The translations under genes and the position numbers were made by a program. Positions 34,865 through 44,471 of a stretch of DNA of 64,000 nucleotides are shown here, one piece after another. Origin of the DNA: Nocardioides speluncae (GTDB lineage: Bacteria > Actinomycetota > Actinomycetes > Propionibacteriales > Nocardioidaceae); NCBI RefSeq assembly GCF_003121585.1, contig NZ_QEOO01000026.1, positions 1 to 64,000 on the forward strand, in the 5' to 3' direction. The notes below the pieces were generated by a model. It ran no database searches, was not told where the DNA came from, and was given only the letters and a program-made list of their open reading frames with translations. Every line of letters starts with the position of its first letter. Position 1 is the stretch's first letter.

Positions 34865-35656
34865 TCACAAGCGGAGGCGTCCACCCAGATCGGACAGCCG
34901 GTCGGCGCCGGTCGTGATCGTCGCCCGAGTCGTTGCGACCAGCTCCGGATCGAGCTCGGCCACGGCCACCCCTTCCTCGTCGCCGAGCCGCGCGAGTGGG
35001 CGTCCTTCCGGGTCGTAGACCGCCGAGCCGCCGTTGAACTCAAACTTGCCGCAGCGGCCAGCCAGCCCGGAGAACACGACGTATATTCCGTTCTCGAGTG
35101 CGCGTGCGGCGTAGTTGAGGTCGCGCCGGTGCTCGCTGCCGGCGAACCACCCGGCCGAGTTCAGGTAGGCGTGCGCGCCAGCCTCGGCCGCGGCACGCGC
35201 GTGCTCCGGGAAGCTGCCGTCGTAGCAGACCGACACCCCCAGCTCGATGCCGTCGACGACGACCGAGGTGCCGTCCGTGCCGCCGGTGAAATAGCGACGC
35301 TCCTCGTCGTGCACGTGCTGCTTGTCGTACGCCGCGACCGCGTCGCCGTCGGGCCGGATCAGCAGGGTGGTGAGAGTACGCCGGTCGCCGCGGTCGAGCC
35401 CTGTGTTGACCAGCACGTACGCGTTGGCCGCGCGCGCGGCGTCACGCAGCGGGTCCAGCCAGCCGCCGTCGAGATCGTCCGCGCTCGGCAGCGGGCCGGC
35501 GAACGCGGCCAGGTCGTAGCCGGTGAGGAACGCCTCCGGGAGCAGCACCAGCCGCGCACCCTGGTCGGCCGCCTGTCCGAGCAGACGGGCAGCGGTCGCG
35601 ACGTTGGTGGCCAGCTCGCCGGAGACGGACTCGCCTTGCGCGGCGGCGACGATCAC
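34865..35656 (-). CDS. Carbon-nitrogen hydrolase (nitrilase superfamily)
   Basis: A 263-residue amidase of the nitrilase fold with the complete triad: Glu41 in LLPEAF, Lys112 in YDKQH and Cys144 in VSVCYDGSFPE. Members cleave amides, carbamoyl groups or nitriles; the substrate cannot be deduced. The GTG start at 35656 overlaps the guaB3 stop by 4 nt (GTGA), so it is translationally coupled to guaB3. This may point to a role in nucleotide or nitrogen salvage, which is inferred. Confidence 0.88.
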   Translation of the reverse strand: MIVAAAQGESVSGELATNVATAARLLGQAADQGARLVLLPEAFLTGYDLAAFAGPLPSADDLDGGWLDPLRDAARAANAYVLVNTGLDRGDRRTLTTLLIRPDGDAVAAYDKQHVHDEERRYFTGGTDGTSVVVDGIELGVSVCYDGSFPEHARAAAEAGAHAYLNSAGWFAGSEHRRDLNYAARALENGIYVVFSGLAGRCGKFEFNGGSAVYDPEGRPLARLGDEEGVAVAELDPELVATTRATITTGADRLSDLGGRLRL

Positions 35657-36759
35657 TCGACCACGACCTCGACCCGCTGGAACTCCTTCAGGTCGGTGTA
35701 GCCGGTGGTGGCCATCGAGCGCTTGAGGGCGCCGATCAGGTTCATGGTGCCGTCGGCGACGCGGGAGGGACCGAACAGGATCTCCTCGAGCGTGCCGACG
35801 GTGCCGAACTCGACCCGCTCACCTCGCGGCAGCGCGGCGTGGTGCGCCTCCGCACCCCAGTGGAAGCCGTGGCCGGGCGCGTCGCTGGCGCGCGCGAACG
35901 GCGACCCGATCATCACCGCGTCCGCCCCGCACGCGATGGCCTTGGCGACGTCGCCGGAGCGGCCGATCGAGCCGTCGGCGATCACGTGCACGTAGCGGCC
36001 GCCGGACTCGTCGAGGTAGTCACGCCGGGCCGCAGCGACATCGGCGACCGCCGAGGCCATGGGTACGGCAACGCCGAGCACCGTGCGCGTGGTGTGGGCC
36101 GCTCCCCCGCCGAAGCCGACGAGCACGCCGGCCGCGCCGGTGCGCATCAGGTGCAGCGCCGCCTGGTGGGTAGCGCAACCACCGACGATCACCGGCACGT
36201 CGAGCTCGTAGATGAACTCCTTGAGGTTCAGCGGCTCGGCCTGGCTGGAGACGTGCTCAGCCGAGACCGTGGTCCCGCGGATCACGAACATGTCGACGCC
36301 GGCGTCGACCACGGCCTTCGCGAACTCCTTGGTGCGCTGCGGCGACAGCGAGCCGGCCACGGTGACGCCGGCCTCGCGGATCTCCTTGAGCCGGGTGGTG
36401 ATCAGCTCGGGCTTGATCGGCTCGGCGTAGATCTCCTGCATCCGCCGGGTCGCCTCCAGCCCGCGCAGCGAGGCGACCTCCTCCAGCAGGCCGGACGGGT
36501 CGTCGTACCGGGTCCACAGTCCTTCGAGGTTGAGTACGCCGAGCCCGCCGACGTTGCCGAGCGCGATCGCGGTCGCGGGCGACATCACCGAGTCCATCGG
36601 CGCCGCCAGCACCGGAAGCTCGAACCGGTAGGCGTCGATCTGCCAGGCGACGCTGACCTCCTCCGGGTCGCGGGTACGCCGCGACGGCACGATCGCGATG
36701 TCGTCGAAGGAGTACGCCCGCCGGCCCCGCTTGGCCCGGCCGATCTCGATCTCGCTCAT
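35653..36759 (-). CDS. guaB3: GuaB3-family IMP dehydrogenase-related protein
   Basis: A 368-residue protein of the actinobacterial GuaB3 family, an IMPDH/GMP-reductase-fold TIM barrel without CBS domains. Recognisable segments are EIGRAKRGRRAYSFDDIAIV, LAAPMDSVMSPATAIALG, VIVGGCATHQAALHLMRTGA, and VHVIADGSIGRSGDVAKAIA. Related proteins have been reported with GMP-reductase-like activity; for this one the reaction is inferred only. ATG 36759 is taken as start from family length. It is 2.7 kb from guaB2, separated by a sigma-factor module, whereas in mycobacteria the two genes are adjacent. Confidence 0.9.
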   Translation of the reverse strand: MSEIEIGRAKRGRRAYSFDDIAIVPSRRTRDPEEVSVAWQIDAYRFELPVLAAPMDSVMSPATAIALGNVGGLGVLNLEGLWTRYDDPSGLLEEVASLRGLEATRRMQEIYAEPIKPELITTRLKEIREAGVTVAGSLSPQRTKEFAKAVVDAGVDMFVIRGTTVSAEHVSSQAEPLNLKEFIYELDVPVIVGGCATHQAALHLMRTGAAGVLVGFGGGAAHTTRTVLGVAVPMASAVADVAAARRDYLDESGGRYVHVIADGSIGRSGDVAKAIACGADAVMIGSPFARASDAPGHGFHWGAEAHHAALPRGERVEFGTVGTLEEILFGPSRVADGTMNLIGALKRSMATTGYTDLKEFQRVEVVVE

Positions 36760-36836
36760 AGAACGAAACCCTAGTCGCTGGCAGGCTCGGGCCAGGACAG
36801 CAGACGCCGGGGTGAGCACGCCCTACGCTGACCCGC

Positions 36837-37544
36837 ATGGCCCGTCCCTCCCCGAGCCAAGTTGCCGCCCTTGCTCTGGCCCTCCCGCTCGCCGCTTGCT
36901 CGACCGTCGACTCCGCAGACCTGCGCACCAGCGGCATCTACGCCCACATCCGGGTCGAGGCACGCTCGGCGGACTCCGAGGTGGCGGTAAGCCTCAGCGC
37001 GGGTGGCCTGACCAGCATCGAGCTGTCCGAGGGTGACGAGCTGGCGGTCGCCGGTGGCGGCGCGAAGGAGACCTTCGACCATCACAGTCTGCTCGGCAGC
37101 CACGGCTACACCGCCGTCCTCGACGGCCTCACCGAGCCGGACGAGGAGGTCGTGGTCACCCTGAAGCGCGACGACGATCCGTCGACCACGTCGCGGGTCC
37201 GGCTGCCGGAGCCGATCGAGGCCGGCGGGCCGCGGCGCGCGTCCCGGCGTGAGGACCTGCTGATCCGGGTCAACGACGGGCCCGGGACGATCCGGGTCTC
37301 GTGGGAGGGCGGCTGCGTGGCGCCGGGCGGCGACGAGGAGTACGCCGAGGGCGAGCCGGTCGTCGTACCCTCTGGCGCCCTGCGTCCCTACCAGGCCGAG
37401 ACCGGCCAGCTGAAGCCGCCGAAGCGGTGCCTGGTCACCTTCACGGTGAGCCGGGTCCGCTCCGGATCGCTCGACGACGAGTTCAAGGGCGGCTCGATCG
37501 AGGCGGTACGCAGCACCTCGTTCGCGGTCCGCTCGGTGCCGTGA
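36837..37544 (+). CDS. Hypothetical lipoprotein
   Basis: A 235-residue product beginning MARPSPSQVAALALALPLAA followed by C, a signal peptide with lipobox LAAC. The mature region is predicted beta-rich, with an acidic first half (DSEVAVSLSAGGLTSIELSEG) and two Cys (GGCVAPGG and KRCLVTF) that may be disulfide-linked. No enzymatic motif is recognised. It is divergent from guaB3 and 78 bp before the first sigma-factor gene in the same direction, so it might be an extracytoplasmic partner of that module. Function unknown. Confidence 0.7.
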   Translation: MARPSPSQVAALALALPLAACSTVDSADLRTSGIYAHIRVEARSADSEVAVSLSAGGLTSIELSEGDELAVAGGGAKETFDHHSLLGSHGYTAVLDGLTEPDEEVVVTLKRDDDPSTTSRVRLPEPIEAGGPRRASRREDLLIRVNDGPGTIRVSWEGGCVAPGGDEEYAEGEPVVVPSGALRPYQAETGQLKPPKRCLVTFTVSRVRSGSLDDEFKGGSIEAVRSTSFAVRSVP

Positions 37545-37568
37545 CGTCGGTTGTGACGGCGGTTGTGA

Positions 37569-37597
37569 CAACCGAACGGGCGGCCCGTTCCGTTCGT
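37569..37597 (+). promoter_or_regulatory. Predicted ECF promoter of sigma module 1
   Basis: CAACCGA (37569-37575), 15 nt, then CGTTCGT (37591-37597). The same two elements at the same 15-nt spacing stand before the second sigma gene at 43912-43940. The layout fits an autoregulated ECF -35 / -10 pair. Confidence 0.6.
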
Positions 37598-37622
37598 AGG
37601 CTATGAAGACACCGGAGCAACC

Positions 37623-38150
37623 GTGAGCAGCCGGGACGAGGCCTTCGCCGAGTTCTACAGCGCCGCCCACGCCCAGCTGTGCCGCACGGCGTACCTCCTC
37701 TGCGGCGACCCGCACCGGGCCGCCGACCTCGCCCAGGACGGCCTGATCAAGGTGTACGTCGCGTGGCCGCGGCTGACCCGCCAGGGAGGCGAGTTCGCCT
37801 ACGCCCGCAAGGCGGTGGTGAGCGCCTTCCTCGACTCCCATCGCAAACGCTCCAACCACGAGCGGCCCGGCGACACCTCCGGCAGCGCCGAGGCCGAGGC
37901 GGACCACGCCGACGCGGTGGCCGACCGCGCCACGGTGCTGGGCGCGCTCATCGAGCTGCCCCAACAGCAGCGCGCCTGTGTCGTGCTGCGCTACTACGAC
38001 GACCTGTCCGTCCGCGACACCGCGGCGGCGCTCGGCTGCACCGAGGGCACGGTGAAGAGCCACACCTCGCGAGCGCTGGAGCACCTGCGCAACACCCTCG
38101 GCGAGCACGCCGACAACCTGACCGCCCTGATCGAGAGGAGCCACCGATGA
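37623..38150 (+). CDS. SigE-family RNA polymerase sigma factor, module 1
   Basis: A 175-residue ECF-type factor of the actinobacterial SigE family. Region 2 is CRTAYLLCGDPHRAADLAQD to VYVAWPRL; region 4 is LIELPQQQRACVVLRYYDDL then TAAALGCTEGTVKSHTSRALEHLR. GTG 37623 follows CCGGAGC. Its stop overlaps the start of the next gene (ATGA), a membrane-anchored partner probably acting as anti-sigma factor. A close paralogue starts at 43947. The presence of the same promoter motif before both suggests autoregulation or cross-talk. Confidence 0.92.
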   Translation: MSSRDEAFAEFYSAAHAQLCRTAYLLCGDPHRAADLAQDGLIKVYVAWPRLTRQGGEFAYARKAVVSAFLDSHRKRSNHERPGDTSGSAEAEADHADAVADRATVLGALIELPQQQRACVVLRYYDDLSVRDTAAALGCTEGTVKSHTSRALEHLRNTLGEHADNLTALIERSHR

Positions 38151-39358
38151 CCCGCCTGCAGGACCTCCTGAGCAGGGAGGCCGCCGACTTCTCTCCCCGG
38201 GGCGACCTCGACGGCGCCCTCCGCGCCGGCCGCCGCCGGCTGCTGGTCCGCCGTACCGTCGGCGCAGGGGGAACGGCGGCACTCGCCGCCCTCCTGGTCG
38301 GCACCATCGTGCTGACGGCCACCAACGCGCCCGACCGTGCCGAGCCCGCCGGGCCGAAGCTGGGCGTCAAACTCTCGCTCGACGACGCGGCGCCGGCTCA
38401 GGAGGGCACCCACTACACCACCGTCCGCCCTGCGACCTCGGGTGCGATCGACGGATACAACACCGAACACGCCGCAATGCTGACCGACGACGGGCAGGTG
38501 ATCGGGCGCGGCGACATGGTCACTCACCACCCGAAGGGCGGCATCAAGGAGCAACGGTCCCAGCTCATCCTCACCGACCCCACGACCGGGAGCAAGCGTC
38601 CCCTCCCGGAGTACTCCCCCCTCGTCGGCAGGCCGCTGCGGCTGGGGGTCGACAAGCTCTACTTCACGCAGTACGAGGGCACGCGGGTCGCCGTCTTCGA
38701 CCGCTCGACGTGGACCTGGTCAACCGTGGAATGGAACCTCGCCAACGGATTCGAGTGGGAACTGGTGACCCTCGGTGCCGACAACCGGATCTGGCTGTGG
38801 GGCCGCGACGGGCCGGCCAGCCAGCTCGTCTCCGCTTCGCTCGAGGACCCCACGGACGTCCGGCAGGAGGCGTCGGGCACGTCCGGCGGCTACCCTGTCC
38901 CAGCGGGCACTTGGATCGTCATCACCCCAGCTGACTCCGAGTCAGGTACCCCGGCTGTTGCGATTAATACCGCCGACGGCACTCAGCGGACCCTCCCGCA
39001 GCTCAAGGGTGACTTGTGGACTCTTCTTCGCGGCAGGACCACCTTCCCGCTCCTCTTCCCCATTCCGCGCGACGATGGCTCGGATCTCGCCTTCCAGATC
39101 GACACTCTCGACGGCGCAGACGTGCTGACCCTGAGCACCGACGACTACCTGCAGCCGAACACGGGGAGTGAGCGATTCGTGGCCATCCGGCCAAACGACG
39201 CGATGGAGCCGGCGTACCTCTACGATCTCGAGGCCGGAAAGCTGTTCACCATGCCGGGCCGGGTGGCTGCGATCCAGGGCGACCGAGTCCTGATCGAGTA
39301 CGTCCACGGGCCGGCCGGGGACCAGACCAAGGAGATCGAGGTCATCGACATGAACTAG
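38147..39358 (+). CDS. Putative membrane-anchored anti-sigma protein, module 1
   Basis: A 403-residue protein with a short cytoplasmic N-terminus (MTRLQDLLSREAADFS), one membrane helix near residues 40-60 (GTAALAALLVGTIVLTAT), and a large extracytoplasmic domain rich in short beta strands (VAVFDRSTWTWSTVEW, NRIWLWGRDGP, PAYLYDLEAGKLFTM). The domain suggests a propeller-like sensor. No zinc-type anti-sigma HxxxCxxC motif is present. The anti-sigma role is inferred from the 4-nt overlap with the sigma gene and from a paralogous pair at 43.9-45.7 kb with the same topology. Confidence 0.7.
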   Translation: MTRLQDLLSREAADFSPRGDLDGALRAGRRRLLVRRTVGAGGTAALAALLVGTIVLTATNAPDRAEPAGPKLGVKLSLDDAAPAQEGTHYTTVRPATSGAIDGYNTEHAAMLTDDGQVIGRGDMVTHHPKGGIKEQRSQLILTDPTTGSKRPLPEYSPLVGRPLRLGVDKLYFTQYEGTRVAVFDRSTWTWSTVEWNLANGFEWELVTLGADNRIWLWGRDGPASQLVSASLEDPTDVRQEASGTSGGYPVPAGTWIVITPADSESGTPAVAINTADGTQRTLPQLKGDLWTLLRGRTTFPLLFPIPRDDGSDLAFQIDTLDGADVLTLSTDDYLQPNTGSERFVAIRPNDAMEPAYLYDLEAGKLFTMPGRVAAIQGDRVLIEYVHGPAGDQTKEIEVIDMN

Positions 39359-39381
39359 CCGCCGGCCAAACAGAGACACGT

Positions 39382-39407
39382 GGGCGTGAGCCGAGAGGCT
39401 CACGCCC
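39382..39407. terminator. Bidirectional terminator between module 1 and guaB2
   Basis: GGGCGTGAGCC and GGCTCACGCCC pair perfectly around a GAGA (GNRA) tetraloop between two convergent genes. Confidence 0.75.
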
Positions 39408-39433
39408 CGTTGCCCGTCGCTGTGGCCTGCGAG

Positions 39434-40990
<1,557 letters not shown>

Positions 40991-41016
40991 CTATTCACCC
41001 ATGTGGCAGCCCTAAT

Positions 41017-41937
41017 TCACACGCGGGGCAGCGGCTTCAGGTCCCGGACCGGAATCCGCACGATCAGCTCGTGCCCGGCCATCCGGATCCGGCCGCGGAG
41101 TCCGGCTGACAGGACCACCGGCAGCACGGCTTGGTTGTCGGCGGCGGTGGTGAGCAGCAGCTCCTCGACACCGGTGCCGGCGGCCTGCCGGGCGACGTCG
41201 ATCAGCAGCCTGGTCCCGATGCCGCGGCGCTGCCAGGCGGGGTCGACCCGCAGTGTGACCGGATGGACGCCGGGCTCCGGGCCGTCCTCGGCGACCACGG
41301 CCATCCCGACGATGGTGCCGTTGACCACCGCCAGGACCCGGCGGCCCTCGACGACGTACTCCGGATCGGCACCGAAGCCGACGCGTCGGCTCGGCGCCGG
41401 GGCGAGCGCATCATCGTCGGCGCGCGACCGGCCGAGGACGTCGCTGACCAGGTCGGCCATCGCGGCGCCGCGGGCATGCTCGGTGGCAGTGAACGGCGCG
41501 GTCCGGCGTACCTGCACCAGCACGTCGCCGACGGTCATGTCCATCACGTCGCGGACCGCCGCGAGCGGGTCCTCGTCGGGTCCGGTGACGGGGTCCGGCT
41601 CGGCGTCGAACAGCCGAGCCACGACCTCGGGGAAGCTCGCCGGCTGGGCCAGGATCGCCCGGGCGGCCTGCACATAGCGGGCCGGCTGGTCGACCAGGGC
41701 GTGCTCGGTGCACGGCGCACCGCTGACCGAGCGGCCACCGGCGGACTCGATCAGCTCCGCGAGGTCGGCCAGCCCCCAGCCCTCCGGCGTACGCAGGACC
41801 AGCTCGTCGGTCACCGCTTCGACGCCGGGGAAGATCTGCAGACCCAGGATGTTGACGCCCTCGTCGCCGCAGCGCTGCGCCAGCACAGCAAGCGAGCCGG
41901 GGCGGTCGGGCAGCGTCGTACGCACTCTCCACAGCAT
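41017..41937 (-). CDS. ACT-domain plus GNAT acetyltransferase fusion
   Basis: A 306-residue protein with an N-terminal ACT-like ligand-binding domain (RVRTTLPDRPGSLAVLAQRC then GVNILGLQIFPGVEAVTDEL, residues 5-50) and a C-terminal GNAT acyltransferase. In the GNAT part, VAVVAEDG..VHPVTLRVDPAWQ leads to the acetyl-CoA loop QRRGIGTRLL. The ACT part suggests amino-acid control of the acetyltransferase. ATG 41937 has AAGGAG 6 nt upstream; a GTG two codons earlier would overlap that site. It sits upstream of guaB in the same direction, with a 65-bp gap, and may be cotranscribed. Confidence 0.85.
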   Translation of the reverse strand: MLWRVRTTLPDRPGSLAVLAQRCGDEGVNILGLQIFPGVEAVTDELVLRTPEGWGLADLAELIESAGGRSVSGAPCTEHALVDQPARYVQAARAILAQPASFPEVVARLFDAEPDPVTGPDEDPLAAVRDVMDMTVGDVLVQVRRTAPFTATEHARGAAMADLVSDVLGRSRADDDALAPAPSRRVGFGADPEYVVEGRRVLAVVNGTIVGMAVVAEDGPEPGVHPVTLRVDPAWQRRGIGTRLLIDVARQAAGTGVEELLLTTAADNQAVLPVVLSAGLRGRIRMAGHELIVRIPVRDLKPLPRV

Positions 41938-42033
41938 GAGCACTCCTTCGTCCGTGGTGGAGTGTCCAGCCTGGACGATGCTCGTTGCCGGGTCACTGCG
42001 TGGATGTTTCGGCTAGATGACCGCTGCAGTCAG

Positions 42034-42174
42034 CTAGAGGTCTCGTGAACCAGCCGGCAGCAGGCCGCGGACGGCGTCGAGCCAGCGAGACGTGGTCGAG
42101 CGCCGGTGCGTCGGCCGTGAGCGGCGTACCACCGGGCGCGTGCGGGTCTCGGTCGCGGTTGCGATGTGGTTCAT
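42034..42174 (-). CDS. Small arginine-rich protein, 46 residues
   Basis: ATG 42174 is preceded by AACGAGGAGATATCG, an excellent ribosome site, and reads MNHIATATETRTRPVVRRSR followed by a basic stretch (PTHRRSTTSRW) and LDAVRGLLPAGSRDL, stop TAG at 42034. Codon third positions are mostly G or C, as in real genes here. A perfect 17-bp hairpin stands just before its ribosome site. It lies 97 bp upstream of the ACT-GNAT gene in the same direction. No family recognised; it could be a nucleic-acid-binding or regulatory peptide. Confidence 0.55.
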   Translation of the reverse strand: MNHIATATETRTRPVVRRSRPTHRRSTTSRWLDAVRGLLPAGSRDL

Positions 42175-42194
42175 CGATATCTCCTCGTTAATCG

Positions 42195-42233
42195 GGCCGG
42201 CATCAGGACGGTGATCCCGTCCTGATGCCGGCC
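42195..42233 (-). promoter_or_regulatory. Perfect 17-bp leader hairpin before the small basic protein gene
   Basis: GGCCGGCATCAGGACGG (42195-42211) and its exact complement (42217-42233) enclose TGATC. On the minus strand it ends about 6 nt before GAGGAG of the small ORF. No T-tract follows on either strand. It may be an attenuator or stabilising leader, or a terminator for an unseen upstream transcript. The rest of 42234-42398 holds only the promoter-like segment of the next gene. Confidence 0.5.
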
Positions 42234-42398
42234 TGGCCCTGCTCCCAACTCCCCAGGTTGATCCGTGGTGGGTGCCCGACCCTCTCCTCCGGGCACTCAG
42301 TAACTAGACAGTCGCGCTCGCCAGCCATGACGCGGTTCTTGAAGAAAGTTTTCGGAGCCTCCGGGCTGAACAAACAGCGACCTTCTAGGCTCCTTCAT

Positions 42399-43892
42399 GT
42401 GAATGCTCGGGGGGCCGTCTGGATCGCGGCGGCTGCAGCCGCCCTGCTGCGCTATCCCGGCGCCTTCTGGCCGACGCGCGCCGACGAGGCGGGTTACCTC
42501 CTGGTGGCGCGGAGCTGGGATCCGCAGCCGGACAGCATGTACGGCGCGTACTGGGTGGACCGGCCGCCGCTGCTGATCGTGGTGAGCAAGGCCTCCGACG
42601 CGCTCGGCGGGCCGACCTTCCTGCGGGTCGTGGCGGCGGTGGGCGTGGCCCTGCTCGTCCTGGCCGCCGCCGGGTGCGCGCGGGTGGTCACCCGTGACGA
42701 CAAGGTCGCGGCCTGGACCGCGGTGATCACGGCAGCGACCGTCAGCAGCGCGATGATCGACACCGTCGCCGCCAAGGGCGAGATCCTCGCGATCCCACTG
42801 ATCGTGACCAGCATCTGGCTGGCGCTGCTCGCGCTCGACAGGGAGGGCGGCCGGGCGGTCTGGCTGGCGTTCGCCGCCGGGCTCAGCGCCACCTTGGCAC
42901 TCGGCATGAAGCAGAACATGGCCTCCGGCCTGCTGTTCGGCGGCGTGCTCCTGGTCGCGGGCCGGATCGCCGGCCGGATCGACAACCGCGAGCTCGCCGC
43001 GCGCGGCGCCGCCGCGCTCGCGGGGGCAGCGGTCCCCGTGGTCGGCCTGGTCGCGTGGGCGCGCGCGACCGGCGTACACCTCGACACCGTCTGGTACGCC
43101 CTCTACGGCTTCCGCTCCGACGCACTCGAGGTGATCTCGACCCAGGACGCGTCGGCGCCGATGGAGCGCGGGCTGTTCCTCGCGCTGATCCTGATCGGGA
43201 CCGGGCTGGTCTTCGTGAGCGGGCTGTTCGTGCTACGGCTCCGCGAGGTCTGGCACCTCGATCCGGTGGTGACCACCGCCGCGGTGTCGCTGCTGCTGTT
43301 CGACGGGCTGTCGCTGGCGCTCGGCGGCAGCTTCTGGCGGCCCTACCTGTTCGCGCTGATCCCGGGGACGATCGTGTTCGCGCTGCTGCTCCTCGGCGTC
43401 GAGGGGCGCACGGGGTGGCTGACGCGGCGGATCGCCGTCTTCGCGGCCGCCTCGTGCCTGGTCGCGTCGCTCGGCTGGGTGGTCAAGACCTTCGGCGGCC
43501 TCGACAACCCCGACCAGGCCGAGACCGGCGCCGCGATCGCCGAGGTGGCCCGGCCCGGCGACACGATCGTGTCGTTCGGCGGCCGGGCGGACCTGGTGCT
43601 GACCAGCGGCATGGAGTCGCCGTACCCGCACCTGTGGAGCCTGCCGATGCGCACCATGGACCCCGAGTACGACGACCTGATCTCGCTGCTCAGCGGCCCC
43701 GACCGGCCCACCTGGGTGGTCGAGCAGGCGCCGTTCGACGTCTGGAAGAAGGACGCCGGAGCCCGGCTGGCCACGCTCGTCGGCCGGCTCTATGACCAGC
43801 ACGGCGTGGGCGTCGACTGCGAGAAGCGGGTCTTCCTGCGCCGGGGCATCGACCGCCCGCCCCTCGACAACGACTGCTCCGACGGAGACTGA
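42399..43892 (+). CDS. GT-C-like integral membrane protein, copy 1
   Basis: Polytopic membrane protein of 497 residues with about ten helices, resembling family 39 / GT-C glycosyltransferases that use polyprenyl-phosphate sugars. After the first helix comes WPTRADEAGYLLVARSWDP, with the acidic pair expected in the first loop, and YWVDRPPLLIVV. The C-terminal soluble part has DTIVSFGGRADL and SPYPHLWSLPMR. The GTG at 42399 is preferred. An ATG at 42327 would add 24 codons dominated by rare forms (AAA, GTT, CGA, CCT, AGG), and the paralogue at 45727 aligns from near GAVW. TAGGCT 8 nt before the start suggests a leaderless transcript. Confidence 0.75.
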   Translation: MNARGAVWIAAAAAALLRYPGAFWPTRADEAGYLLVARSWDPQPDSMYGAYWVDRPPLLIVVSKASDALGGPTFLRVVAAVGVALLVLAAAGCARVVTRDDKVAAWTAVITAATVSSAMIDTVAAKGEILAIPLIVTSIWLALLALDREGGRAVWLAFAAGLSATLALGMKQNMASGLLFGGVLLVAGRIAGRIDNRELAARGAAALAGAAVPVVGLVAWARATGVHLDTVWYALYGFRSDALEVISTQDASAPMERGLFLALILIGTGLVFVSGLFVLRLREVWHLDPVVTTAAVSLLLFDGLSLALGGSFWRPYLFALIPGTIVFALLLLGVEGRTGWLTRRIAVFAAASCLVASLGWVVKTFGGLDNPDQAETGAAIAEVARPGDTIVSFGGRADLVLTSGMESPYPHLWSLPMRTMDPEYDDLISLLSGPDRPTWVVEQAPFDVWKKDAGARLATLVGRLYDQHGVGVDCEKRVFLRRGIDRPPLDNDCSDGD

Positions 43893-43911
43893 GAAAGTCC
43901 GGCGGCGCATG

Positions 43912-43940
43912 CAACCGATCGGCCGGCTCACCTCGTTAGT
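43912..43940 (+). promoter_or_regulatory. Predicted ECF promoter of sigma module 2
   Basis: CAACCGA (43912-43918), 15 nt, CGTTAGT (43934-43940), the same as module 1. The ATG at 43947 is only 6 nt past the -10 element, so the transcript should be leaderless or nearly so. Confidence 0.6.
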
Positions 43941-43946
43941 GCCCTT

Positions 43947-44471
43947 ATGAAGCGCGACGACGAGAGCTTCACGGAGTTCGCGGCGGTAGCCAGGCGCGGC
44001 CTGCGCAACACCGCGTACCTGCTGTGCGGTGACTGGGACCGCGCCTCCGACTTCGTCCAGGAGGGCCTGATCCGGGTGTACGTCGCGTGGCCGCGGCTCA
44101 CCCGGAACGGCGGCGAGCACGCCTACGCCCGCCGGGCCGTGGTCAGCGCGTTCCTGGACGCAGCCCGGAAGCGCAGCAGCCGCGAGCTGCCCGCCGAGCC
44201 CGACCCGCACCTGAACACCGGCGTGGACCTGGCCGCGATCGTCGCCGAGACCGCAACCCTCAAGGAGGCCCTCCGCGAGCTGCCCGCACGGCAGCGCGCC
44301 TGCGTCGTACTCCGCTACTTCGAGGACCTCGACGTACGCGCCACGGCACAGGTGCTCGGCTGCAGCGAGGGCACCGTCAAGAGCCAGACCTCCCGCGCGC
44401 TGGCCACCCTCCGATCGATGTTCGACGACGCCTCGCTCGAGGAGCTCGTCGTGAGCGAAAGGCACGCGTGA
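43947..44471 (+). CDS. SigE-family RNA polymerase sigma factor, module 2
   Basis: A 174-residue paralogue of the factor at 37623. Region 2 reads RNTAYLLCGDWDRASDFVQE to VYVAWPRLTRNGGEHAYARR; region 4 reads LRELPARQRACVVLRYFEDL and GCSEGTVKSQTSRAL. ATG 43947 is close to the predicted start of transcription. The stop overlaps the next gene. Strong similarity in region 2 and region 4 to module 1 suggests overlapping promoter recognition. Confidence 0.92.
   Translation: MKRDDESFTEFAAVARRGLRNTAYLLCGDWDRASDFVQEGLIRVYVAWPRLTRNGGEHAYARRAVVSAFLDAARKRSSRELPAEPDPHLNTGVDLAAIVAETATLKEALRELPARQRACVVLRYFEDLDVRATAQVLGCSEGTVKSQTSRALATLRSMFDDASLEELVVSERHA

Noticed and set aside
42327..42398. ATG start adding 24 codons to the first GT-C-like protein
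   Set aside because: Many rare codons and an AT-rich, promoter-like sequence; the paralogue supports a start nearer GAVW.
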